A stretch of 17,012 nt of DNA, taken from the NCBI GenBank assembly GCA_900765465.1, contig CAAFRM010000079.1, positions 1 to 17,012 of the forward strand. Direction: 5' to 3'. A program made the translations under genes and the position numbers. This DNA is from an uncultured Prevotella sp. (lineage in GTDB: Bacteria; Bacteroidota; Bacteroidia; Bacteroidales; Bacteroidaceae). Positions 8,393 through 15,260 of this stretch are shown here, piece after piece. The number at the start of each line of letters is the position of its first letter. Within the stretch, counting starts at the first letter, position 1. Under the pieces are notes generated by a model. The model was not told the DNA's origin. It was given only the letters and a program-made list of their open reading frames with translations, and ran no database searches.

Positions 8393-8400
8393 CAAATATA
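8393..8400 (-). promoter_or_regulatory. Bacteroidota -7 box for the receptor operon
   Basis: The minus strand reads TATATTTG, a match to TAnnTTTG, placed 64 bases before the receptor ATG. No clear TTG -33 element is seen at the usual spacing, so the box may be weak or activator-dependent. Confidence 0.55.
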
Positions 8401-8456
8401 AACAAAAAAATCGATATAAATGTTACATCTGCATTAAAAATGATGTTTTATAACAC

Positions 8457-8492
8457 AAAAAAAATCTACGTTAAGCAAATAACGCAGATTTT
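8457..8492 (-). terminator. Rho-independent terminator of the nupG-to-permease operon
   Basis: AAAATCTACGTTA and TAACGCAGATTTT pair over 13 positions with one mismatch around a six-base loop. On the minus strand the stem runs into eight T residues (8457-8464). It lies 58 bases after the permease stop, and blocks read-through into the receptor promoter region. Confidence 0.85.
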
Positions 8493-8549
8493 CTTTAAAT
8501 TGTTATTAATAACGGGTGTTTGCTTATAGTTTTTTTTGAGGAGTGGCGG

Positions 8550-9749
8550 CTACTCCTTTCGCTGCCAGATGCTCATTACCTTGCGACGGATGGCTACTAT
8601 ATTCAAAACCGAAACTACCAGGAAGAGGGCAAAGCCTAAGGCTATGGCTGGAAGCATCGTTCCCTCTTCGATGTCCGGGAAGAGTGCCTCGATGAAATCC
8701 ATGTAGTATCCTCGCAGGAAGAAGAGGATGATCCAGGCGATGACCAGAACCACGATGTTCAGAGAGATGGTGAGCACCTGGTATGGCTTCGCAACATTGC
8801 CCGGACTGTAACCTATCAAGAGCAGATTCTCCAACTTGGAAGAGTTCTTCTGCACCAGGAGATAGATGCTGAGCATCAAGATATAGAAACTCAGAACAGA
8901 AATCACAAGGCCGATAATCATCACCATCGATACCATCATACGGAGGAAATAGGTGGTCTTCTCGGCATCGAGCTTATCAGTCTCTACCTCATAACCGTTG
9001 TCATCTAGATATTTGGTGATATTCTCATCGCCCGGATTGCCTACCTCTACAATCAGACGGGTAGGATCGCTCTTCTGGTTAGGCGCAAACTCCTGGTTGC
9101 TCCAATCCATAAACGCCTGTGGCACGAGAATCGTGTTGAGACGGGAGGAGAATCCAATGACCTTTCCCTTGAACAGTTCTTTCTTGCCACCAGCCTGAAT
9201 ACAGATATTGAAATCGATCATTCCCATCAGACCATCGCTGATCTTAGGGAGCGAATGGCTCTGGGCGAATCCGAAGTTATACATATTAATATAGGTACGC
9301 GGGAGGATGATTGGCACCACCTTCTCGCCAGGTGTGTATTTCCAATCCTTGAGCGGAACATCCACGAAACCATCAGGAACACTTTCGAAGAAAAGTTCAC
9401 TGTTCAATACATTCACACCATTTACGCCCATCTGCGCATCTACCTTGTACTCGGTAGAGGTAAACTTGCCTATCTTCTTCACGAACTTCTGGTCGCTGAC
9501 ATCATCCATCTCTGCTCCCGAAAAGGTATTGGAGCGACCGCTGATGGTATTGCCCATACCTATTTTCTTGCTCATGATGAGATAGTCGGCTTTCATAAAA
9601 CTGTCTTGCTGGGTGAAGACAGGCAGCACATCCTGATAAAACTGAAAACCGAAAAGTACGATGAGCATACCGAAGAGATTAGCAAAGGCGAAGCCTGCAA
9701 ACTGAGGTATGCTGATATGCTGACGAAGTAACTTCCAAACGAGATTCAT
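8550..9749 (-). CDS. FtsX-type ABC transporter permease
   Basis: 399 residues with the FtsX/MacB/LolC layout: one N-terminal membrane segment (about 17-38), a periplasmic domain of roughly 230 residues (39-270), then three membrane segments (about 271-299, 323-346, 366-388) and a basic tail. The segment LLLIGYSPGNVAKPYQ between segments 2 and 3 sits where the family has its cytoplasmic coupling helix (the usual L-R-A-L-G-A-S region). The start codon overlaps the stop of the ATPase gene by four bases (ATGA), so the two are translationally coupled and surely form one transporter. FtsX-type permeases usually do mechanical work at the inner membrane (lipoprotein release, export, cell-wall control) rather than import. 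The cargo is not known; the lipoprotein gene just upstream is a candidate partner. Confidence 0.85.
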   Translation of the reverse strand: MNLVWKLLRQHISIPQFAGFAFANLFGMLIVLFGFQFYQDVLPVFTQQDSFMKADYLIMSKKIGMGNTISGRSNTFSGAEMDDVSDQKFVKKIGKFTSTEYKVDAQMGVNGVNVLNSELFFESVPDGFVDVPLKDWKYTPGEKVVPIILPRTYINMYNFGFAQSHSLPKISDGLMGMIDFNICIQAGGKKELFKGKVIGFSSRLNTILVPQAFMDWSNQEFAPNQKSDPTRLIVEVGNPGDENITKYLDDNGYEVETDKLDAEKTTYFLRMMVSMVMIIGLVISVLSFYILMLSIYLLVQKNSSKLENLLLIGYSPGNVAKPYQVLTISLNIVVLVIAWIILFFLRGYYMDFIEALFPDIEEGTMLPAIALGFALFLVVSVLNIVAIRRKVMSIWQRKE

Positions 9750-10390
9750 AATCTAAATATATGTTCATAGTTTAAGACCATGTGCTTACCGATACTGGTC
9801 ACAATGACACCAGCCCCCTGCTCCTTCGCCTCCTTCATCATGATTTCACCCATGATGCGGGAATTGTTGTCGTCGAGGTGACTGATCGGTTCATCTGCAA
9901 GAATGAAATCGAAAGGCTGGCAGAGGGCACGCATCATCGCTACACGCTGCTGCTGACCGAACGACATCTTCCCTACCTTGGCATCCACCTTATCGGCGAT
10001 ACCAAGCATATCAAACCACTGCAGAATCTGCTCGCGGCTCTTGAAACCGGTAATCTTGTTCTTGATCTCAACATTCTCCATCGCCGTAAGCTCTGGAAAG
10101 AGACGGAGTTCCTGAAAGAGATGACTGATATGACGCTTCCGCATCTCTACCCAATCGGAAACCTTATAATTGGCGGTAACATCATTATCAAACATCACGC
10201 TTCCGCTGTAGTCGTGACGATAGCCGAGCACGTAGCTGCAGAAAGTACTCTTTCCGCTACCACTCTCAGCCTCAACCAGATAGAGATGACCTTTCTCGAA
10301 GGTAACATCCTGCTTCCATATCTCCGAATGCAGGTCTTCACGCTGGGCGAAAACCTGAGGAAGAACGGAATGAAGCTGAATCTTTTCCAC
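9746..10390 (-). CDS. ABC transporter ATPase, divergent LolD-like
   Basis: 214 residues. The start is GTG at 10390: an in-frame stop lies four codons upstream, and no ATG occurs before the conserved core. Walker A is AESGSGKST (41-49), with the first Gly of the family pattern replaced by Ala. The Q-loop Gln93 lies in LFQELRLFPELTAMENV. The signature is MSFGQQQ (142-148) instead of LSGGQ. Walker B plus catalytic Glu is FILADEP (162-168), followed by the D-loop SHLDD. The switch His after the last strand seems absent: VIVTSIGKH has Ser where family members have the His of T-H-D, although His203 is close by. ATP binding is likely, with hydrolysis perhaps altered. It pairs with the FtsX-type permease overlapping its 3' end and is 29 bases after the DUF4836-like gene. 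Confidence 0.9.
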   Translation of the reverse strand: MEKIQLHSVLPQVFAQREDLHSEIWKQDVTFEKGHLYLVEAESGSGKSTFCSYVLGYRHDYSGSVMFDNDVTANYKVSDWVEMRKRHISHLFQELRLFPELTAMENVEIKNKITGFKSREQILQWFDMLGIADKVDAKVGKMSFGQQQRVAMMRALCQPFDFILADEPISHLDDNNSRIMGEIMMKEAKEQGAGVIVTSIGKHMVLNYEHIFRL

Positions 10391-10419
10391 TTTGTTTTTT
10401 TATTTAATGTTTTTTCTTT

Positions 10420-11808
10420 TTACTTTAAAGTATAAACCACAGAAGTAAGATTTCCGAAGACTGGAGCAAGCAGACCAGTAACAGTTGAGATGGCATCATC
10501 CTTGCCTGTGCCGCTGCCATCAGAACTCTTGGCGAGATTGATGACCATCGCCAGCTTCTGTCCCACGATAAGCTTCTGAATCTTGGCATCTATCGGATGA
10601 TTGCTTGCCTTCACCGCATACTGAGCTGTCAGCTCATCGCTGCCGCTGAAGAACTGCTTGTCATCGGTTACGCCGAAATAGAAGGAAGTCTTGCCATCGG
10701 TATAGAAATAGGAATTCTTACCCCAGTTGGCAATCTTGGCACCAGCAGGGCATGAAGTCTTCCAGTAATCTACATCCCCCAACCACTTGCTATGCGCCAA
10801 CTTAGCTGCCATCATCATCTTCAGGTCTGCATCGCCCAGTGTAGGCAAGACGATGGCCATATCGCCATCTACGCTTCGCATGATGTTATCCATATCCACC
10901 GCCTGGTTGATACCCATCAGGAGAGTCTGAAGACTGCGGTTGCTCTGCATCATCGGCAGAAACTGTTCACCATTTACATTCATGAAGATACCTGCCAGGG
11001 CATCATCCGGCATCGATTTCACATAACTGCCCTTGATAGGACGATAGTTTTGTGCCGCCTTCTGCAGCGCCTTGTCGATGGTTTCATTAAAGGAGAAAGT
11101 CTCACCCTGAATCTGCAGGATGCCATCCTTTACCTTCATATCGGCAGCGATGACCACCTGCGAAGGATCGGTATCCTTAGGAGCACCCAGGGTAAATGGA
11201 GCTACGAACTTCTCAGGCAAAGCCTGTGCCTGAGCCACCATAGCCATAGGAGAAGAGAGGGTCTGCAGACGTTCGTACATAGGAGAAACGGTGATGCCAT
11301 CCTCCTCTTCTGCTTTCAGATACTTTACCATCTGCTGCTGGAGCTGAGCCTGGGCATCAGCCACCACAGGACCCATCACGAGGAGTGCCTGACCGGAGAA
11401 GCCCACAAGCCACGAATCCTTCAATACTGAGAAATGAAAGCCTTTGCGCTCCTTCACTTCCGAAGCAATGCGCTTCTTGGCAAGCGAGGCAAGCCAGTCT
11501 TCCACATCCCCCTCATCGCTCACCTTGGCACAGAGACCGAGGTTGCCATCGGCACTCTCGAAGAGATAAAGTTTTTCAGAGATATCGATGCCACACTTAT
11601 CTACATCATCCACGTGGAGCAGAGACTTGAGCATACCCGCCTTGTCTTCCGCATTCTTATCGGAAGCCATCTGCTGCAAATCCACCGAGATAAGAGCTGT
11701 ACTTTTCTTAGGAATGGCATTGAGGTAATCGCTGCCAGAGCATGAGCCTAACACTACAACGAGAAGTGCTAAGCTCATCAAAACCAAATTCTTATACAAT
11801 CTTTTCAT
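10420..11808 (-). CDS. DUF4836-like lipoprotein
   Basis: 462 residues from the ATG at 11808. A GTG five codons upstream (11823) is possible, but the downstream ATG gives a normal signal peptide: MKRLYKN, a hydrophobic core, then VVLGSC with the lipid Cys at 23. The residues after Cys (SGSDYL) lack the acidic surface-export pattern, so a periplasm-facing lipoprotein is more likely. The opening of the mature part, YLNAIPKKSTALISVDLQQM, resembles the I-P-x-x-A-x-x-V-x-x-D/N-L pattern I associate with DUF4836, a Bacteroidales family of unknown role. The rest is alternating strands and helices with several Gly/Asp-rich turns and no catalytic motif. It is placed 30 bases from the ABC ATPase gene, which suggests it works with, or is handled by, that transporter. 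The family name is from memory. Confidence 0.75.
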   Translation of the reverse strand: MKRLYKNLVLMSLALLVVVLGSCSGSDYLNAIPKKSTALISVDLQQMASDKNAEDKAGMLKSLLHVDDVDKCGIDISEKLYLFESADGNLGLCAKVSDEGDVEDWLASLAKKRIASEVKERKGFHFSVLKDSWLVGFSGQALLVMGPVVADAQAQLQQQMVKYLKAEEEDGITVSPMYERLQTLSSPMAMVAQAQALPEKFVAPFTLGAPKDTDPSQVVIAADMKVKDGILQIQGETFSFNETIDKALQKAAQNYRPIKGSYVKSMPDDALAGIFMNVNGEQFLPMMQSNRSLQTLLMGINQAVDMDNIMRSVDGDMAIVLPTLGDADLKMMMAAKLAHSKWLGDVDYWKTSCPAGAKIANWGKNSYFYTDGKTSFYFGVTDDKQFFSGSDELTAQYAVKASNHPIDAKIQKLIVGQKLAMVINLAKSSDGSGTGKDDAISTVTGLLAPVFGNLTSVVYTLK

Positions 11809-11836
11809 CACAAAAACTAACACTTATATAATCTTC

Positions 11837-12577
11837 TTATATTCTTCTTGCAATATGCGCCATGTGAACAGCTACAAGTCCCGCCGTTTCCGTGCGAAGT
11901 CGGCTGGTACCCAGCGATACGCTCTCGTAACCATTCTCCAAGGCAAGACGAACTTCATCAATAGAGAAATCGCCTTCTGGGCCTACCAAAACCATGATAT
12001 CAGCTGCATCCTTGCCATCAGTATCAGCTGATAATGACGAGATTTCCTGGAAGAAATCCTTCTTCTCTACTTCTTCGTAGCAATGACAGATAAACTTGCG
12101 ACCCGGACGAGGAGTCTGGATAAACTCCTTGAAGCTCTCCAGCTCATTCACGACCGGTTTCCACGCCTTGTGACTCTGCTTCACGGCAGAGATGACAATC
12201 TTATCTATTCTAGGAGTCTTCACTACCTTTCGTTCAGAAAATTGACAATTGAGGAAAGAGAGTTCATCGAACCCGATTTCCGTAGCTTTCTCAGCCATCC
12301 ACTCTATACGCTCCATCATCTTGGTAGGTGCAATGGCAAGATGGATATGCCCCTTCCATGCACGTTTCTGAGGCATATTCTCCTTGATTTCATAAAGACA
12401 GCGCTTGCTGGAGGCTGCTGTCACCTCTGCACGATAGAAAGACCCTTCCCCATCCATGAGGAAAATCTCATCACCACCCTTCAGTCGCAACACTCTCAGC
12501 GCATGGGTAGCCTCCTCTGCTGGCAATTCCACCTGATTTGCCGCATCCGGCACATAGAAATATCTAACCTCTTTCAT
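11837..12577 (-). CDS. rsmE: 16S rRNA (uracil-1498-N3)-methyltransferase
   Basis: 246 residues, the usual length for RsmE. It methylates N3 of U1498 in 16S rRNA of the 30S subunit using S-adenosylmethionine. An N-terminal PUA-like RNA-binding domain (1-70) contains HALRVLRLKGGDE, near the family's H-x-x-x-V-L-R. The SPOUT-type C-terminal domain holds MMERIEWMAEKATEIG (87-102), KQSHKAW (133-139), the cofactor-knot motif GPEGDFS (199-205) and LGTSRLRTETA (222-232). All key motifs are intact. The start at 12577 is 27 bases from the stop of the gene upstream, within a heptamer-repeat spacer; the stop is 28 bases before the DUF4836-like gene, so it sits mid-operon. Confidence 0.96.
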   Translation of the reverse strand: MKEVRYFYVPDAANQVELPAEEATHALRVLRLKGGDEIFLMDGEGSFYRAEVTAASSKRCLYEIKENMPQKRAWKGHIHLAIAPTKMMERIEWMAEKATEIGFDELSFLNCQFSERKVVKTPRIDKIVISAVKQSHKAWKPVVNELESFKEFIQTPRPGRKFICHCYEEVEKKDFFQEISSLSADTDGKDAADIMVLVGPEGDFSIDEVRLALENGYESVSLGTSRLRTETAGLVAVHMAHIARRI

Positions 12578-12580
12578 TCG

Positions 12581-12608
12581 TTATCAATTATCTATCATCA
12601 ATGATCAA
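12581..12608. repeat. Imperfect heptamer tandem repeat between DUF151 gene and rsmE
   Basis: Four 7-base units in a row: TTATCAA, TTATCTA, TCATCAA, TGATCAA, with a looser fifth (TCAGTCAA) running into the coding end. The last regular unit overlaps the DUF151 stop codon. The array fills nearly the whole spacer, so copy change would alter the distance to the rsmE start. Confidence 0.55.
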
Positions 12609-13180
12609 TCAGTCAAGTTCTTTTCATCCTTTTCTTCCTGGCGGCGCTTCATCTCATCACGGATAAAGGAAGCTCCCTCGTAGTTTTCTTCTTCTACCGC
12701 TTTCTCCAGTGCTTTCTTGAGAAGTGAATCCGGTAATCCCACGATAGGAAGTGCCACACTCATCACATCCTTGCGGAAAGGTGTAGTGAATTTCTGAAGC
12801 ACCTCCATATTGGTAAAGATCTCCAGACCGGCGGCCAACGCCAGCAGGACAGCCTCATCCTGAGGAAGAGAATACGCTGATCCAGAAGTAGCATTCACCA
12901 ATTTTGCCTTAGGCCCTATGTTTCCATTGGCCTCGAAAACAACGTGATAGGCTTGAGGACCCTGTTCACAAATCATTCTAGCCAACACATCTACCAGATG
13001 CGGATGCTTGACATCCTTATCAAGCTGACGAAACTTGATTTCATTAGCCATCGGCTTATCTGTTACAATGGAGAGCGCACGTTCCTCCTCGGCATCAGTA
13101 AGAGTGACAACACATGCCTCCTCTGCATCAGGAATTGCAAAAGCTCCCTGATAAACTAATTTTATTTTTTCCATTTTCAT
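12605..13180 (-). CDS. Bifunctional nuclease (DUF151) family protein with UvrB/UvrC motif
   Basis: 191 residues. Residues about 20-140 match the DUF151/BFN domain (segments SIVTDKPMANEIKFRQ, HPHLVDVLARMI, SGSAYSLPQDEAVLLALAAG), a family linked in plants and bacteria to DNase/RNase activity. Residues 160-188 (KAVEEENYEGASFIRDEMKRR) fit a UvrB/UvrC helical-hairpin motif used for protein contacts. No signal peptide is present, so it is cytosolic. The first ATG overlaps the stop of the nucleoside transporter by one base (TAATG). A second ATG two codons later (13174) is better spaced from the AAAGGA ribosome site, so either start is possible. The coupling to the transporter suggests a shared operon; a role in nucleic-acid turnover is plausible but unproven. 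Confidence 0.88.
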   Translation of the reverse strand: MKMEKIKLVYQGAFAIPDAEEACVVTLTDAEEERALSIVTDKPMANEIKFRQLDKDVKHPHLVDVLARMICEQGPQAYHVVFEANGNIGPKAKLVNATSGSAYSLPQDEAVLLALAAGLEIFTNMEVLQKFTTPFRKDVMSVALPIVGLPDSLLKKALEKAVEEENYEGASFIRDEMKRRQEEKDEKNLTD

Positions 13181-14472
13181 TATCCTTTCTTTGGTCTAAA
13201 CAATACGGCAAAGGCTACACCGACCACGAGTGCATAACCTGCGAAGATAAACCAGCAAGTCTGCCAATCGCCCATCAAATATCCATTCTCCCAATGACAA
13301 TAATGGTTGATCACCTGTCCTGCAAGAATTGTGCCAACAGAGGCTCCCAAACCATTGGTCATCAGCATGAAAAGTCCCTGGGCAGAAGCACGCACCTTAG
13401 GCTCGCACTTCTGATCTACGAACAGTCCACCCGACACATTGAAGAAATCGAATGCCACACCATAGACGATACATGAGAGTATAAAGAGGGTTACGCCTGG
13501 GAAAGCAGGGTTACCCAATCCGAAGAATCCGAAGCGGAATACCCATGCAAACATAGCAATGAGCATCACTACCTTGATGCCATAGCGCTTGAGGAAGTAT
13601 GGAATCAGGAGTATGCAGAGTGCCTCTGCCACCTGGGAGATAGAAACCAGGAGAGTGGCATTATTGGCTGCAAATGTATCCAGCATCGAAGGATCGCCCT
13701 TGAAACTGGTGATGAACGGAGTAGCATAACCATTGGTTACCTGCAGACTCATACCCAGCAGACCCGAGAAGATGAAGAACATCGCCATCTCGCGGCTCTT
13801 GAAGAGCTTGAAGGAATCGAAGCCCCAGGTCTCCATCCAGCTGCGTGCCTCTTTCTTCACCAACGGGCACTGTGGCAGGCTGAAGCAGTAAAGGAAGAGG
13901 ACGATGCCCAATACTCCAGATACCAGGAACTGGAAGTGGGTATATTGGAACTTATGTGCATTTTCGGTAAAGAGGAACATAAACGAACCGTTATCCCAGG
14001 TAGCACAGTTGACAATCCACATGGTAAGGATGAATCCTACGGTACCGAAGACGCGGATTGGCGGGAAATCCTTCACGGTATCAAGTCCATGATTCTTCAG
14101 AATGGTGAACGCCGAAGTATTTGACAGCGCCAGCGTAGGCATATAGAAAGCTACGCTGAAGGTATAGATCGCCATGAAGACAGTCTCGTTAGGAGTAGCA
14201 CTCGCCTCTCCCATCAGGAAAAGAGCTATCATCGACAAGCCGGCCAGGAGATGGCAATAGCCCAAGAGGCGTTGCGGCTGCACATACTTGTCAGCAACAA
14301 TACCCATCAATGTAGGCATGAAGATAGAAACTATACCCTGGATGGTGTAGAACCAGGAGATTTCAGCACCCATCCCGGCCTTGCCGAGATAGTTACCCAT
14401 AGATGTGAGATAGGCTCCCCAAACTGCGAACTCCAGAAAGTTCATCAGCGCCAAGCGAACTTTTAGATTCAT
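13180..14472 (-). CDS. nupG: Nucleoside:H+ symporter, NupG/XapB type (MFS)
   Basis: 430 residues with about 12 membrane segments. It imports nucleosides across the inner membrane with protons. It matches E. coli NupG (about 418 residues, compared from memory) along its whole length: MNLKVRLALMNFLEFAVWG at the start, FMPTLMGIVADK, DFPPIRVFGTVGFI, MAMFFIFSGLLGMSLQ, YFLKRYGIKVVM, VYGVAFDFFNVSG, RASAQGLFMLMTNG and the end DWQTCWFIFAGYALVV. These segments include the charged and aromatic residues conserved in the nucleoside-transport family. It is the first gene of a close-packed operon and follows a ribosome site, AAGGAAAT, about 20 bases before ATG. A short upstream ORF and a promoter box lie in its leader. 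Substrate choice among nucleosides cannot be read from the sequence. Confidence 0.95.
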   Translation of the reverse strand: MNLKVRLALMNFLEFAVWGAYLTSMGNYLGKAGMGAEISWFYTIQGIVSIFMPTLMGIVADKYVQPQRLLGYCHLLAGLSMIALFLMGEASATPNETVFMAIYTFSVAFYMPTLALSNTSAFTILKNHGLDTVKDFPPIRVFGTVGFILTMWIVNCATWDNGSFMFLFTENAHKFQYTHFQFLVSGVLGIVLFLYCFSLPQCPLVKKEARSWMETWGFDSFKLFKSREMAMFFIFSGLLGMSLQVTNGYATPFITSFKGDPSMLDTFAANNATLLVSISQVAEALCILLIPYFLKRYGIKVVMLIAMFAWVFRFGFFGLGNPAFPGVTLFILSCIVYGVAFDFFNVSGGLFVDQKCEPKVRASAQGLFMLMTNGLGASVGTILAGQVINHYCHWENGYLMGDWQTCWFIFAGYALVVGVAFAVLFRPKKG

Positions 14473-14500
14473 TTTCTTATTATTATATTTCCTTATGGTT

Positions 14501-14551
14501 TTAATATTCTTTTTCTGTCTGCTGCGTCCTCCTTCTCAAGGGATACGCCAT
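14501..14551 (-). other. Possible 16-codon leader ORF before nupG
   Basis: In the predicted 5' leader the minus strand encodes M-A-Y-P-L-R-R-R-T-Q-Q-T-E-K-E-Y then TAA, ending 28 bases before the nupG ATG. It would begin only about 10 bases after the expected transcript start and has no clear ribosome site, so it may be chance. If translated, the Arg triplet and the closeness to nupG could allow attenuation-like control. Confidence 0.2.
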
Positions 14552-14567
14552 TGCAGATTATATCTTG

Positions 14568-14575
14568 CAAAGATA
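14568..14575 (-). promoter_or_regulatory. Bacteroidota -7 box for the nupG operon
   Basis: The minus strand reads TATCTTTG, a full match to TAnnTTTG, 95 bases before the nupG start. No strict TTG is found about 20 bases upstream; instead an inverted repeat covers that area. Confidence 0.6.
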
Positions 14576-14584
14576 CACAAAATC

Positions 14585-14610
14585 TCTTAAAGAACGCAGA
14601 TTTTTTAAGA
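14585..14610. promoter_or_regulatory. Inverted repeat over the -33 region of the nupG promoter
   Basis: TCTTAAA and TTTAAGA are perfect 7-base arms around 12 bases. The site lies just upstream of the nupG -7 box and about 40 bases from the divergent CHR promoter box, a position fit for an operator. AT-rich chance symmetry is the main alternative. Confidence 0.3.
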
Positions 14611-14649
14611 ATATCCGCCAAAAAGCTAGTTTATTTAACAAATAATATG

Positions 14650-14657
14650 TAATTTTG
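14650..14657 (+). promoter_or_regulatory. Bacteroidota -7 box for the CHR transporter pair
   Basis: TAATTTTG matches TAnnTTTG and lies 26 bases before the first CHR gene's ATG, implying a short leader. A TTTA at 14630-14633 could stand in for the -33 element. Confidence 0.65.
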
Positions 14658-14683
14658 CAGCCGAAATTAAAACAAAAGATAAA

Positions 14684-15217
14684 ATGTTATTAAAGTTTTT
14701 CCTTACGTGTAATAAGATTGGTGCCTTTACGCTAGGTGGAGGCTACGCCATGATACCTATCATGGAGAGAGAATTCGTGGATAAAAACAGATGGATGGAC
14801 AAACAGGAATTTATGGACATCATGGTGGTGGCTCAAACTACCCCGGGCATCTTCGCCATTGATATGGCGAGCCATATCGGCTACAAGATGAAGGGTGTAT
14901 GGGGCGGCATAGTGGGAGCTGTCGGCATCGCCCTGCCTTCTATCATCGCCATTCTCATCATCGCCATGTTCTTCCAGCAGTTTAAGGATAATTACTGGGT
15001 GGGCAAGTTCTTTGCGGGTGTTCGTCCGGCTGTGGTGGCGCTGATTGCGGCTCCTTGCTTCAAGATGGCAAAGACGGCGAACATCAACCGCTACAACATC
15101 TGGATTCCGTTTGTATGCTGTGCGCTGATTGCTGCATTCGGTATCTCGCCTATCTACATCATCATTGCTGCCGGCGTGCTTGGCTGGCTTTACGGCAAGT
15201 ACAAGAAGCAAAGCTAA
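14684..15217 (+). CDS. Short-chain CHR (chromate-type) transporter, first subunit
   Basis: 177 residues, one CHR domain with about six membrane segments. Family marks: FTLGGGYAMIPIMERE (15-30), the Gly-rich first motif, and TTPGIFAIDMASHIGYK (52-68), the P-G motif, followed by hydrophobic segments and FFAGVRPAVVALIAA. Short CHR proteins normally work as pairs of unlike subunits, each equal to half of a long ChrA. The partner gene follows 43 bases downstream. CHR proteins are known for chromate efflux driven by the proton motive force, but in an anaerobic gut commensal the natural substrate is not known and could be another oxyanion. No resistance regulator (ChrB) is present. Confidence 0.9.
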   Translation: MLLKFFLTCNKIGAFTLGGGYAMIPIMEREFVDKNRWMDKQEFMDIMVVAQTTPGIFAIDMASHIGYKMKGVWGGIVGAVGIALPSIIAILIIAMFFQQFKDNYWVGKFFAGVRPAVVALIAAPCFKMAKTANINRYNIWIPFVCCALIAAFGISPIYIIIAAGVLGWLYGKYKKQS

Positions 15218-15221
15218 TCAT

Positions 15222-15254
15222 AAAGTTCAAAGCTCAAAGTTCAAAGTTCAAAGT
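15222..15254. repeat. Heptamer tandem repeat between the two CHR genes
   Basis: Four 7-base units AAAGTTC, AAAGCTC, AAAGTTC, AAAGTTC plus AAAGT fill almost the whole spacer, starting 4 bases after the first CHR stop and ending 6 bases before the second CHR ATG. Tandem identity makes slippage likely. Confidence 0.85.
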
Positions 15255-15260
15255 AAAAAA

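Noticed and set aside
8330..8395. N-terminal extension of the TonB receptor to 8395
   Set aside because: It would overlap the -7 promoter box and push the signal peptide 22 residues inward; the ATG at 8329 has a ribosome site.
15222..15254. CRISPR-like or transposon-end reading of the heptamer repeat
   Set aside because: The units are 7 bases with no spacers, and there are no inverted ends or transposase nearby.
15129..15260. N-terminal extension of the second CHR subunit
   Set aside because: It overlaps the first CHR gene in another frame and crosses a tandem repeat; the ATG at 15261 matches the partner's start.
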